A stretch of 64,000 bases of DNA, taken from Larix kaempferi. Its lineage: Eukaryota > Streptophyta > Pinopsida > Pinales > Pinaceae. Numbering within the stretch: position 1 is the first letter of the stretch; each line of letters opens with the position of its first letter. The notes below the pieces were generated by a model. It saw nothing but the letters and a program-made list of their open reading frames with translations. It was not told where the DNA came from and did no database searches. Of this stretch, positions 32,607 to 44,239 are shown in pieces. The position numbers and the translations under genes were made by a program. The stretch spans positions 21,413,001-21,477,000 of the forward strand of contig BSBM01000904.1 of assembly GCA_027924585.1 (NCBI GenBank), read 5' to 3'.

Positions 32607-32624
32607 TGGCGACTCCATCGAGGA
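32607..32624 (+). other. primer binding site, Arg-tRNA-like (Tat/Ogre type)
   Basis: TGGCGACTCCATCGAGGA closely resembles TGGCGACTCCGCTGGGGA, the Arg-tRNA-type primer site known from Tat/Ogre gypsy elements. It fits the RT lineage seen downstream. Confidence 0.75.
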
Positions 32625-34187
32625 GGAACCTCCATTTTTGGGATTTTTAGGCATTTGTCCTTATTTTGAGTTGTTGTTTGTTGAGCTTCTGTGTCATTGA
32701 TTGGCCGTTGAGATTTACATTAGAAAACTAGCTTTTCCTGGGTTGTTTGACTCTTTTTGGGATCATTTTCCTTTCCATGTACAACCTAGTTTTGACCGTG
32801 TCTACCCACCCATGTGTGAACTATAGCCCGCGTCTACCCGCTACTGTTCTTTGAATAGTCGAGTATAACTCCGAGATTGCTTGATTTTTTACCTTGGGTT
32901 GTTGTTGGGTTGGTTCTGAGTGTTCCTGAGTCTTAGTTGGCCTGTTTCCTGACTGTTCCATGCTCTGTTTGTGACCAGAAACTCCTCTTTCTTTAGTTTT
33001 TGAGTTTTGTTGGTTTCCCGCCATTTTTTGTTTTTATATCTCATTAGCTTGGCTGAGTCTTACTATTTGGGATTTGCTGGGTTGTCTACTTGATATGCTC
33101 TGCATTTATTTACTAAATAGTTAGATTTTGCTTGCATTTTTTCATTTCATTATATTGAAAAAATACAAAAACATTGTTTTGCATTTTCCTTCCATTTAGA
33201 AGTGAAAATACAAAAATATTTGCTTCGTGTCCTGCATTTTGCATCAGAGTACTTGTGATTTCATCTAGTACTTGCCTGTGCATATAAATTTTAAAAGAGA
33301 TTGCATTTTATTTCGAACCATTGGATTGATTGTCATATTAGTGGCATGCTTTTTATTGAATAGTTGAGTCTAGTGTTTTTCAGTTGTGCATACCATTGAG
33401 TCTTATACATCGTCAGTTTCATGACCATACCATTTGAGTAATTACAGCCATTTAAAATCAACACTTAAATTTAAAATTGATTAGAAGCGATTTTCTTTTA
33501 TAGGGTGCACCAACTAGATTAGGTTTAGAGTCTTGGAATAGATCATTGTGAGTTAACAATCCAAGACTATTGAACCAACATTATGTGTCTGACCAAGGAG
33601 TGGTGAAACCCATGGTATACATCAGTGTTCTCAGAAAGCTCTACTAAAACCAGAGTTAAGCACGAGGTCACGGGAGGTTGGTTGCGGAGATAGCCCTCCA
33701 ATACTAGCTGAACGTGGGATATATTTACAGGATTTGTTCGTGTACGGGGACTCTTGGGGGATTTGAACCTCTTTATTTTCGGGATTAGTTACCCTGCCCA
33801 TACGACGGATCCCACCTGCGACTGTCCCCCTGAGAATTGGTTATATCGTGGTGACCTTAGTTGCTTTACCTAGGTATCACATAGGGCATTCATTGTGGTT
33901 ATTCTGCGATTGTCCTGAGTCAGATAGGGGTTGGAAAACACAGTTTCCTGTTGTATAGGGATTTGAACCTATGCACGTAGTGAAGTTTGGGAACCCTTAT
34001 AACTGATTCTGTTACATCCGGTTGTAGTTTGGGAGTCTCAAGCCTCTCCTAGGTGATACATACCAGCTATAGTGTCGGGAGGTCCCTTGAGCCAGTCCTA
34101 TTTGTGTGCATTTGGTTGTAGTTTCTTTAGGTGTGTGCTCTTTGATCGTTAGTTGGCCATTAGGGGGAGTTTAGATTTGTTGTTATC
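32625..34187 (+). other. long untranslated leader of the Tat-like element
   Basis: About 1.56 kb separates the primer site from gag. There is no open frame of note. The phrase GGGATTTGAACCT occurs twice (about 33758 and 33959). Long leaders are typical of Tat/Ogre elements. A 67-codon minus frame at 32821-33024 is not credible. Confidence 0.5.
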
Positions 34188-36610
34188 GTGGATCAAGATC
34201 CACCTCTCTGTCGGTCTCGTCGTTTGGCTGGTCTACCAACTGACAAGGTAGCACATCCTTTTTATAAGAGACGCTGGAGGATCCCCTCCGATCCTTTTGA
34301 TACTTTTGAAGAACTTCAAGATTACATTATAGCTTTTGCATCTGGCACAGCGGGAAGAATTACCATGAATTCGTCGGGTGAGGTTGATGGAAAAACTACT
34401 CCTTCCACCCCTAGGGAGGTTGGAGAGGAAGGTTTTCCCCCACACGTCACTTTTTTCGGTTTTGGGCTGGACCCACCCCTGGAGTCGAACCCATCTCATG
34501 GTACACACTCACAAGGTTTCCGATATGGGATTCCAGATCAAGATAACACTACAAACCCTTAGACCACTAATCCCTTTTCATTTGGTATGCCCAGTCTTAA
34601 TTCGAATGTTACATCCACTTCATCGGGTAGTCAAGCGAACACCAGCGTTGGTGCTGGGGGCATTGCTCCCTCAAGGAGTGGCGCACCCTTTTCTGCTCCA
34701 TTTCAATTTAGGTCTAGTCATATCCCTTCAGCTTCTACAGTTGTTGGGGGAGGATCACGTCCCAGGACTGCCCCTAATTTTAGTGGGAACAATTCTCATA
34801 ACATAACTCATATTCCACAAGGTAACCCGCATGTTTCTACGCATATACCCGTGACTACGACCATGTTTGCTAATGTTAACAACCCTACTAATGATGGGGG
34901 TGGGAACATTCCCAATACTGGGGGTGGAAACATACCCTATACTTGGGGCGGGAACATACCTTATAATTATGGTCATTACTCGACTGCTCCTGCTATGACT
35001 AGCACCTATATGCCCCATAATTATGGTGGTAATCCTTCTTATAGTGCATCTGGTTCTGGCCCTTACTACAAACCTCCTCACTATGGTGCTTACAACGCGT
35101 TTATACCTTCGTACCCTTACACGGGTCAGAGTGGAGGCGGTTATCAACCTTATGGTCATGGTTCATGTCATCCTTATGGTCCGCAAGGTCAGCCTCTTTT
35201 GGGAACTTTTAATCCAGCCACAACTCCCGTTTCTTGCTCGTTTGAATCTACTAGATCTTTCGAAGATCACGAATGATCCGGTGTGTCACGATCCTTCTTG
35301 GCCTCCAGTCCCTACCAAGCTCCCTTCTGACATTCTGAAGTTCAAAGGGAAGAATGGTGAGGATCCGGGTGATCATGTCACTATTTTTCACCTTTTGTGC
35401 TCCTCGAATTCGTTAAATCATGACTCCATCTGTTTGAGACTATTTCAACGCACCCTCACGGGGGCATCTGTGAAGTGGTATGTTGAGTTTCCTAGGGGCA
35501 CTTACAGGGATTTTAATGAGATAGCCTTGGTTTTATTAGATCACTTTCAGTTTCTGGTTCACTACGATACTGGCACCGAACTTTTATCTACCTTCCATCA
35601 GAACAAGGCCACACACATACCTGATCACATTCAAGAGTGGCATCGACGGAAGAGGCTAGTGAAAGCCAACATTCCTCCAGACTTCCTGTTGGAATGGTTC
35701 CTCAAGTCTTTGCTTCCCTACATATCTAAGGATGTTTCGGTGTCCGGCATTACGACTGAGGAGCAAGCTATATTCAAAGCCCAGCAGCTAGATTTACTCT
35801 ATGCTCAATCTGGTATCCTGTACGATATTATTCCTGACGCACCTCGCTCACGTCATGAGCCCAAGCTTGTTCCTGGACCACATGCCGATGGCATTGTTGG
35901 ATCCACAAGTAATCTACCCGTATAATTGGTTACAAATCAAATGAAAAAATAATCTATTAGCCAATCTACCCCTGGACAGGCTCATGCCTCGTCCACTTCC
36001 ACCCAATTGGCCGATGTCCATTCTATACAATCGATGAACCCATCAGGTAACCAACAACCTAGTGGAAAGAAGAAGGGGATAAACAATCGTAAGGGTGGGA
36101 ATAATGGGAATAATGGAAGTAATTGAAATACGGAAAGAGAACGCCAACCCTCCTCAGGAAGGCAGAAATGCTGGTGGGGATCATAAGCCGAGACGTAAGG
36201 TGAAATTCCCTTGCAAACTTTGTGGGGAGGATCATCTGACTCACTTGTGTCCTCGAATTGAAGAAGCATCGAAGAATCTTGCACAGAGCCCAACTGTGTT
36301 GAAAGATCCCCTTCCGCATCATCAGAATATGGATTCGAATGCTCCTGTCACTGGCTATGGGACTAATGAAACTACGACATCTTATTCTCATGCCTGTGGC
36401 TACAGATGCGTGAACATGAGCCAATCTCAGGTTAGTGTTTCTACTCGTCAACGCGATTATGGTGCACCACAACCAAATATGGGGAATGAGCTTCCTCCTC
36501 CTCCTGATACTTCTCTGCATATCGAGAATCCCACTACTATGCCACGGGTACTGAAAGGTGTTCTTAAGTGCTCGACGCACAATCCCAATTCTCAAGCCAC
36601 CCATAACTAA
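34188..36610 (+). pseudogene. gag of the Tat-like gypsy element (broken)
   Basis: The open frame starts without ATG (GTG at 34188). It begins DPPLCRSRRLAGLP and then becomes a long low-complexity part rich in Gly, Asn, Tyr, Pro and Ser (34587-35276), with triple GGGNIP(N/Y)T units near 34897-34960. After a frameshift near 35230 the capsid follows: DPVCHDPSWPPVP, KFKGKNGEDPGDHV, LFQRTLTGASVKWY, FNEIALVLLDHFQFL and FLLEWFLKSLLPYI (35270-35760). After a further shift near 36130 there is one zinc knuckle, CKLCGEDHLTHLCP (about 36213-36254). Stops lie at 34560, 35923 and 36608. The order N-region, capsid, knuckle is normal for the lineage. Confidence 0.85.
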
Positions 36611-37207
36611 TCTATTGTAGAAGATTTGGGCCAAACTCCGTGTGCCATGTCGGCTCTTGAGGTGTTACAGGCATGTCCTTCGCAGAGGAATGCCCTTTTA
36701 TCTGCTTTGGGAGTTCAGGATGAGAGTATCCCTAGAGTCATTAAATTCGACACTATTGATATTCAACCTCGCTTGCCTTATCATGTGGCTTTTCAAGTCC
36801 ATGTGAGGTGCTTAGATAAATTCGTTAAACGTATGGTGGTTGATGAAGGTGCTTCCACCTCAGTGATGTCGTTGGATTGTTGGAAATCTCTTGGCTCTCC
36901 TCCCTTGTCAAAATGTATGACCATTCTTACTGCGTTTGATGGTTGGGCGTTTAGGATGCATGGTATTCTCCCTTCCCTTGAGGTCCACTTGGGTGGGAAA
37001 TCCGTGCCTATTGAAGTCGAGGTGGTTGATGCACCCATCGACTACAACCTTCTTCTGGGTAGGAATTGGATCTACACAATGAAAGCGATTGTTTCCTCCG
37101 TGTTTAGAGTTATTTTCTTTCCTCATGAAGGCAGAATTGTGACGGTCGATCAACTAGACTTTCCTAGTTCTAATTCCGTAGCATCGCTAGTAATTGTTGT
37201 TCCCTAG
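36611..37207 (+). pseudogene. protease of the Tat-like gypsy element
   Basis: The frame continues from the gag knuckle. VVDEGASTSVMSLDCWKSLG (Asp codon 36842-36844) occupies the retropepsin active-site position, with Glu instead of Ser/Thr in D-x-G. YNLLLGRNWIYTMKAIVSSVFRV marks the end of the fold. I recall DEGAS as usual for this plant lineage, so the change is probably ancestral and not damage. The frame ends in TAG at 37205-37207. Confidence 0.8.
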
Positions 37208-38826
37208 ATCAAAGATTCTCAGCCGGCAACTGGGAACATTGGTGTAGGATTGTATTCGTCCTTGATGGGATCATTCGACCTTGTTGCACCAATTGCATTT
37301 ATTGGACCCATTTCCGATAGTGCGCCATCCTCTTTAAGTAATGTACCTTTCCTGACCTCGTATTTTAATGATTCGTGGACTTTACCATCCATGAGTACCT
37401 CGTCTGGAGACATTTCGCACATCGGAATGGCTATGCCATTATCTATAGCTGAGCTTGCATACATGAAATTCAACAAGCCATCGCAGAGCCAGATCCCTCC
37501 TCTTCACGGACATAAGAGGAAGATACCGTTATGCTGCCGACATGGGCATCTGACTCGTCTTGCTCGCACAATTGTCTTGATGGTACTTTGCCTTCGGATG
37601 AATCCATCATTGAGGCCATTTGTGGTAGTGAGAGGCCTTGGGAATATTTGCATCATCGCTCTTATTTTCTTCCTAACCTCAATCTCATTGAGTGAGAAGA
37701 GTTCAGGACGACTCTTGCCGAGAAGGTTGGTCACCCTGTGGCTCCTTTGGACTCACATGGGATATACGCAGAGGGGAATATGGCTAATATATCCCCAACC
37801 ATACCGATCAACATATCTCGCATGCCCAGAAAGATAGAGAACTTTTATATCGGTGTTGATTGTTCTGCCGATGAGATCCGCATATACACCGAATTGTTCA
37901 AGGATATTCGGGATGTTTTCACCTGGTCATATGAGGAGATGTTAGGAATAGACCCAAGCATTGTCAAACATGAGATTAAGACATATCCTAATGCTAAGCC
38001 GGTTCGACAACGACTTCGTGCTGTGAATCCTAGAAAGTCAGCCGCGATTAAGGCATAGGTGGAGAAATTACTTAAAGATGGTTTCATCTACCTGGTTCCC
38101 CTTACCGAATGGGTGTCAAATCCTGTGCCTGTGGATAAGAAGCAGGGAACCATCCATGTATGCACAGACTTTAGAGATCTGAACTGAGCATGTCCGAAAG
38201 ATAACTTCCCCACTCCATTCATAGATCAGATCTTGGATGCGTGTGCGGGGAGTGAGGTTTTTTCGTTTATGGACGGTTTCTCAGGATATAATCAGATCCA
38301 GATAAAGCCCGAGGATCAACATAAAACCGCTTTTATATGTCCTTGGGGTACATTTGTGTACCAGAAGATTCCCTTCAGCCTTAAAAACGTCGGATCTGCA
38401 TTTCAACGTGCCATGACCTATGCGTTTCACAACCTTAAGCGTATAGTGGAGGCTTACTTGGATGATCTTGCTGGCCATTCTCACAAGAGAGTGGACCACC
38501 CCAAGCACCTCCGCCTCATTTTCGAAAGATGTTGGTGTTACAAGATTCGTTTGAATCCCAACAAGTGCATCTTTGTCGTGAGAACGAGTCACCTTTTAGG
38601 GTTCATAGTTTCACAAGAGGGTATAAGAGTCGATCCTCTTAAGGTTGAGGCAATACTTTGGTTGCCTCCCCTGTGTAACTTAATTCAACTTCAGATCCTC
38701 CAAGGGAGAGCCACTTTTCTACGACATTTTATAGTGAATTATGCTAGTCTTACCAAAGGTTTCGCGCGACTTCTAAAGAAGGACACACCATTATCTAGGA
38801 TGAGCGAGCCCAACAGTCTTTCAACG
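37208..38826 (+). pseudogene. linker and RT of the Tat-like gypsy element, truncated
   Basis: A linker (37208-37735) with one frameshift near 37515 leads to RT. Landmarks are NAKPVRQRLRAVNP, VSNPVPVDKKQGTIHVCTDFRDLN (with TGA at about 38187), FSFMDGFSGYNQIQIKPEDQ, AYLDDLAGHSHKRVDHPKHL (YLDD codons 38455-38466) and LLGFIVSQEGIRVDPLKVEAIL. A shift near 38790 leads into DERAQQSFNEAF, the start of the connection region. The coding line stops abruptly at 38819-38826, where a fragment of another LTR begins. RNase H, integrase and the 3' LTR are gone. Confidence 0.85.
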
Positions 38827-41225
38827 AAGCATTTATTGCTTATACTAACTGTGTGGAATTATAATAATGCTTGTTTGTTTAATTAAATGACATGTTGTCA
38901 TAAATTTATGTAATCATTATGCATGTGTATTGTTTTAATTATGAAATGTTGTCGATGCTCGCTATAATTATTTGCTATAGTTTGTATACGCTAACTGTTT
39001 GTTTTCTTCTTTTGATGATGAAGGGGTCCTATGGGCACCCCAAGGCTTACTTAGTTATTAGCTAAAGCATTTGAATGTTCTTTTCGCAGATCACAGGTAA
39101 GAGCAAGTTAGTAATTCGAAAGTAAACTTCGAAGGCCCTAAATGTCGTCAATTAATCTTTCGAGTTTATAAAGAGAAATAGTATAACTTGTAATTAATTT
39201 CCAGTGAGATCCATTCTTGTTTGATCTTGCAGTTACTCAGTTGTGTAAGTAATTTTAACTATAGTTTTGAAAACTCAACATGTTATTAATAGTATTATGA
39301 GAAAATATTATAACTCTTGATTATCGTGGTTAGGATAACCCTTCCTACTCTAAGCATTGACAACGTACAACAAAATAGATGTCCTATTCTACTACTCAAA
39401 TACTTACATTGTAATTCTCTAATCGTTTTGATCCTATGTGTATTACATGCATAACCTATGGTGTCTTAGTTAAAAGTCTAAAGCCATAAACTTGTTCTAT
39501 ATAAGCTTTCCTTTATTAACATACCATAGATATTCTAATACTATACCATGGTTGCTCTAATACCATAGTTATATCATCTAATAATATAATATTACATATT
39601 AGGGTAGAGATGAACTATATAGTCGTGGTGCAAATTATAATATTGGTTAAAGGCAGACTACGTAATATATAAACAAGGGTAGGCATTAAAGTTTGACTTC
39701 GAGATAAATTAACCATGAGGTATGATGTGGAACATGTTATTAAATAGGATGTTGGTCCTTTAACCTAAGTTATGTCTTAATGGCAGGTTTCACGTTTAGA
39801 CTTGGTTCAAAAGGTGATTCGGCCTTTGGTTTATCCACACTATGGTATGTTTGCAACCTTTACGCAAGGAACCCTGACTATACTATCATGCGATGACAGG
39901 TAGAGTATACGATGGAGATGGAAAATTAAAGTGTAATAAAGGTTCGCGGGTGGATAGTCTAATGGCACCTCCATGGAATCTCTTCACATGGAGTATGTCT
40001 CGGTTATGGTGTTGCATTAATTGCTCAGGGTTTTACACTTACGAAGCCATGACTTAGGTTTTCATTATACATTGAGTGGTTTGGTAGAGAGGCCAACCGA
40101 CCTGCAAAATTTTAGGGTTAGTTAACAGGTTCTGGAGGAACCTCCTCCAGGTTTCAAACTCGTAACCTGCTACTTAGATAGTTTCTACGATGAAATCTCA
40201 GAGCCAAGTTTCTCCTTGGTCACGTTGCTAGTGATGGATGAGGGTTTGATACTATCGTCGGTTTGCAAGAAGTGAATATTCAGAAGATGTTTCTTTCGAT
40301 CAAGGTAACAATGTGGTTTCGATCTTGAACTCTGAACTGTGTAGTTGCAGGTTTTTATTGTTTGTTTTTAGAACTGGACCTTTCAGTTTTTAAACATTAT
40401 TTTGTATTTCTTTGACAGGCACCCTCGACTTGGTTGTTGACTGAACAAAACCTAGTTTGGATTCTTGCGAAGCCTAGTAAGCCTCGGTGGTTCCTGTAGA
40501 GACTCCACTCAACAAACTACTAGTTCTTGTAGTTGTGGTTTCGTGGTCTACTGTTGTTGTTTTATAAATGTTGTAAGAAAGTAAGATGTAAGGCTCAGGT
40601 TTATAGAGTAAGGAGGAAGGTATCCTCGACCGATTTCTGCGATGGCTTTGCCACGCTTCTACTGCACAGACTTTGATTGTACAAGCTATTGTTTTGATGA
40701 AGGGTTTTAGCCCTCAGTCATTTGATGAAATAAGAAGGTTTTGATACTTGTATTTACTGTTGTGGTATTTGTCATGTCTGAGAGAAATGCTTTAGGACTT
40801 TTGTTACTAATTTTCACTACTAGTTTATGGAAATGTTTGGTGTTGGTAATGGCTGAGAGTTAAAGACTAATGCATTGTTTTGTGAAATCAAACCCTGAAC
40901 CGTTTTGGTTTAGAAGGTAGCTTTGAAATATTTGGGAAGTCGAACTTGAAACTGATACCTAGTCTCGCATATCTATTTGGTTTTGCTGCATACGATGATT
41001 ACACTAGGTTTATAAATAGCTACTTGATGTTAAAACCGGGAAGGTTCTTTTGTTTGTAATTTAAGCACTGTGCAAGTCATTTGATATTGTGACTGTATTG
41101 TAAGTATGGGAAATGAATTTAATGTTTAGCTAGATTGAGGTTTTGACCTTAAGTTGGGTTATGAACTCGTCATAATGTTTAGTTCTCTTTAAGGGTTTCG
41201 AACCCATATCTGTTATGTTTTGCAA
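38819..41225 (+). repeat. truncated LTR-family copy (TGTAACATCCCG family)
   Basis: From 38819 the sequence parallels 41934-42310: both have TTATACTAACT, then TTCTTTTGATGATGAAGGGG and GCTTACTTAG(T/C)TATTAGCTAA, then drift apart. The first 40 or so bases of the family are missing here. The right border is set where a minus-strand gypsy RT becomes readable (about 41225). No gene is seen inside. A GC-richer part near 40440-40700 could be LTR R/U5. Confidence 0.55.
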
Positions 41226-41890
41226 GGTCAAAATTTGACTTTTTGGGGTTAAGAGAAAGACCATACCTTCTACACTTTAAAAAAGTTTGCTTGATATGCC
41301 TGAGATGCTCTTCATATGATTTGGAAAATACTATGACATCATCCAAGTAGATGACAATAAACTTGTCTTTATCTCCTATGAAAGCTATATCCATAGCTCT
41401 TTGAAATGTTCCCCCTGCGTTCATCAATCCAAAGGGCATTTTGTCATACATGAATGTTCCCCAAGGCGTTATGAAAGCAATCTTCTATTTTTCTTCTTCA
41501 TGAACAACAATCTGGTTATAACCAGAGAATCCATCTATCATATAAATCCGTTGTGCTCCAACTACTTTTTGAATAATTTGACCCATCTTTAGTAGAGGGT
41601 AATTACCCTTAAGAGAACTTCTGTTCAAATTCCTAAAATCGACACAAACTCTAATTTCACCATTCTTTTTTCTTACAGGCACAAGATTATCAACCCAAGT
41701 AGAAAATCTCAATGGAACAACACTTTTAGCATCAATAAATTTTTTAAGCTCCTCGATAATATGCAATAGCATTGGGTTGATATGTCTTAATTTCCGCCTA
41801 AATGGTTTGTAGTGGGATTCAAAGGTATTTTATGTTGCAAAATGGTTGTATAAAAAGTATTCACGTCCTCATAAGACTATGCAAATACAA
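41179..41890 (-). pseudogene. minus-strand Ty3/gypsy RT relic
   Basis: Read on the minus strand from 41890 leftwards: YEDVNTFYTTILQHKIPL, IIEELKKFIDAKSVVPLRFS, RKKNGEIRVCVDFRNLNRSS, MIDGFSGYNQIVVHEEEK, then after a frameshift near 41470 MYDKMPFGLMNAGGTFQRAM and VIYLDDVIVFSKSYEEHL. The YLDD box is intact (about 41337-41350). It breaks off after LNPKKSNF at about 41235. The right end is cut at 41890 by the LTR starting at 41891. The matching gag may be the relic at 43.1-43.6 kb. Confidence 0.85.
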
Positions 41891-43085
41891 TGTAACATCC
41901 CGAAAATTCACAAAATTTAAAAAAATTTCAACGTAATATTTATTACTTATACTAACTATGCGGAAATATAATAAATGCTTAATTGTTTATTGAAATGACA
42001 TGCTGCAATAAATTGTTGTAATGATTATGCATGTGTGTTGTTTTACTTATGCAATGTTTTCAATGCTCTATACAATTACTTGTTATTGTTTAAATGTGCT
42101 AACTGTTTGTTTTCTTCTTTTGATGATGAAGGGGTCCTATGGGCACCCCGAGGCTTACTTAGCTATTAGCTAAAGCATTTGAACGTTCTTGATGCAGATC
42201 ACATGTAAGAGAATAATAATGTTTTGAAAGTGAAGGTACAGAGATCTACAATATCGTCAAAATAGCTTTCAAGTTTTTTAAAAGAGAAATAGAATAACTT
42301 GCGAAGCATTTAAGGGTGAGATCTAAATTGTTGTTTCAGCTACATAACTATATCGTATCATACTCTACTCTTAGCTTCTATGTTATTTTAATTACTCAAG
42401 TGTTTTGGACAAAATGATTATTGAAAACAGGGTTTAAGTAATTCAAGTCCTACTTGAGGAATTTATACTATGTATTAAATGTTTGAAGTAATAGGATCTT
42501 ATCCTAAGTGCCAAAGTAATTTTAATTCTATTCTTTGATCCTATGCAATATATTTATACCCCATATTATAATGGTTATTCTAATGCTAGGGTATGGTCAT
42601 AGTAACTATAATTATAAATTAGTTACTATGTATGCTTTCTCTATAGTTTATACCATTAGTAATATAGTGCTTGGAACATGTTTTAACATTGTAACCAAAC
42701 CATATTATGGACAGGGTCTTTATACAATATACGAGGGTTTTGATGTAAAAGAAAAAATGCAAGGTTAACAATCATAAAATATTTTGAGAGACCTTAGTAC
42801 TAAAATGTAATTACAATGCTTATGGTTGTAGGTCCCCTCGGCGCTGATCGAAACCTTAGATTTTGCGACAGAAAAACTAGGACACGAAATCCATATTGAA
42901 TAAGATATATATTATTGAATTGATAAGATGCTTAACGCTTTACAAGAGCTCACCTTTTATAAGGTTTGAGCATTCTTAAGAAGGGTTGCATCCCTTCAAT
43001 TAAACTAATTAATAATTTACTGATTAATTTAATACAATATTTAATATTCATAGCATTGCCTTCCCCTTTTAGCAAGCTTTGTCCT
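41891..43085 (+). repeat. LTR-family copy (TGTAACATCCCG family), inserted in the minus-strand gypsy
   Basis: The left edge is sharp: TGTAACATCCCGAAAATTCA begins where the minus-strand RT relic stops. The first 45 bases resemble the start of the LTR at 61912 (TGTCACGAACCCAAAATTTC, both followed by AAAATTTAAAAA). Bases 41934-42310 match 38819-39200. The right edge near 43085 is only approximate. No coding content is seen. Confidence 0.55.
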
Positions 43086-43099
43086 CAAAGCTTGAGTAT

Positions 43100-43606
43100 T
43101 TTCCTAATGTCGTCCTTCATTCAGATTCAGTGTCGGTATTAGAGTCGGACGTAATTTCTTGTGTAGAGACTTGCACTTCCTTTCCATTGATGATTTTGCA
43201 CTGTATTGTCTGATTGTTCCTACATTTATGGCCTGGGATCCAATCATCACCGCATCGACGACATATGTTTTTCTTCTTCAGAGTAACTGTTAGATGGCTT
43301 TGATCTATTTTCCATTTCATAGGCATATGATTGAGGTTTGTGGCATTGATGGCCGGGTGACCACGTATCTTCACAGTACCTACATTGTGTCTCTTTTTCT
43401 TGTCGATAATGGTTGTCGCCTCTTGTTTTTATTCCTTCCAGTTTGCGTTCTGTGGCTTTTGCTTTATGTCTTGCTACCTCTACGTTAGGTATGTCGTGTA
43501 ACTTTAACTCTTTTTGGAGGTACGGTTTAAGACCTCCTAAATAGGTTTCGAGTCTTTGCTTGTTAGACAACCCAAATACTCGTGTTGACAAGGATACTTC
43601 GATTTA
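43100..43606 (-). pseudogene. minus-strand Ty3/gypsy gag relic
   Basis: The minus frame shows a late capsid segment, RVFGLSNKQRLETYLGGLKPY and VARHKAKATERKLEG. Two zinc-knuckle-like motifs follow: CRYCEDTWSPGHQC (43459-43420 region) and, in a shifted frame, CRRCGDDWIPGHKC (about 43265-43225). Both resemble the C..CG..W.PGHKC knuckle of chromovirus-type gag. One frameshift separates them. The gag N-terminus is missing at the right end (about 43606). Confidence 0.75.
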
Positions 43607-43987
43607 ATAAATGAGTAAAGTATCAAATTTTCAACGTCACTTTTCGCCAAAAAGTGTTACCCATCTTTATGGATTCACCCCCCTAAACAAAATATTAAGA
43701 AATCTAACAAATTACTATGTTGGCTATTATATGGGATTGCATTGTTATTGTTTTGGCGCTTCATATGACATTTTATTTTTATATCCTTAACTAATTTTGA
43801 GTGAACATGTCAGAATATTCTTAATATACCAAGAATGGAAGGTATTATTGTTTTCTCAACTAATTAAGAGGACTAATTTATGTTGTGTTGTTCTAATGCT
43901 TTTTTGTTTATATTTTGAAAGGCATGGATGTTTTAATATCTACAAATCGATTGGTATTATTAAAGGAATTTTTATGTATTGTGAAGT

Positions 43988-44226
43988 TGTTTTAGCCATT
44001 TCCACGGTACTGTGTTTTCCAATGTAGCTAACATGTGTGAGTTGTAAGCTTGCGTAGGTGTTCTTATATGCCCAGCTATTCTTAGTTATAGACGGGCCTC
44101 TTTCATTTCTATAAATGGAATACCATCTCATGTAATTAAATTACAGCATTGAGATCATTAATAGAATTCCTTAGTTGTGATATTATGAGGCTCTTTCACG
44201 ATCCTAGTTGATTTTGGATCGTTACA
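43988..44226 (+). repeat. TRIM 5' LTR
   Basis: This is the left copy. A TATA-like CTATAAATGG lies at about 44109-44118 and is kept in the right copy (about 45219). Confidence 0.65.
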
Positions 44227-44239
44227 TGGTATCATAGCT
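44227..44239 (+). other. TRIM primer binding site
   Basis: TGGTATCATAGCT differs by one base from the initiator-Met site TGGTATCAGAGCT and abuts the LTR. Confidence 0.75.

Noticed and set aside
33640-33720. 5S rRNA-like phrase (GAGTTAAGCACGAG) in the Tat-like leader
   Set aside because: Only about a dozen bases resemble the 5S internal control region. The rest does not fit, and it lies in a retroelement leader.
33757-33975. GGATTTGAACC phrases resembling a tRNA T-arm on the minus strand
   Set aside because: No acceptor stem, anticodon arm or D-arm could be placed around either copy.
41891-43085. Considered the copies at 38.8 and 41.9 kb as the two LTRs of one element
   Set aside because: They are too diverged over most of their length. 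The DNA between them is a foreign minus-strand RT, with no primer site or polypurine tract in register.
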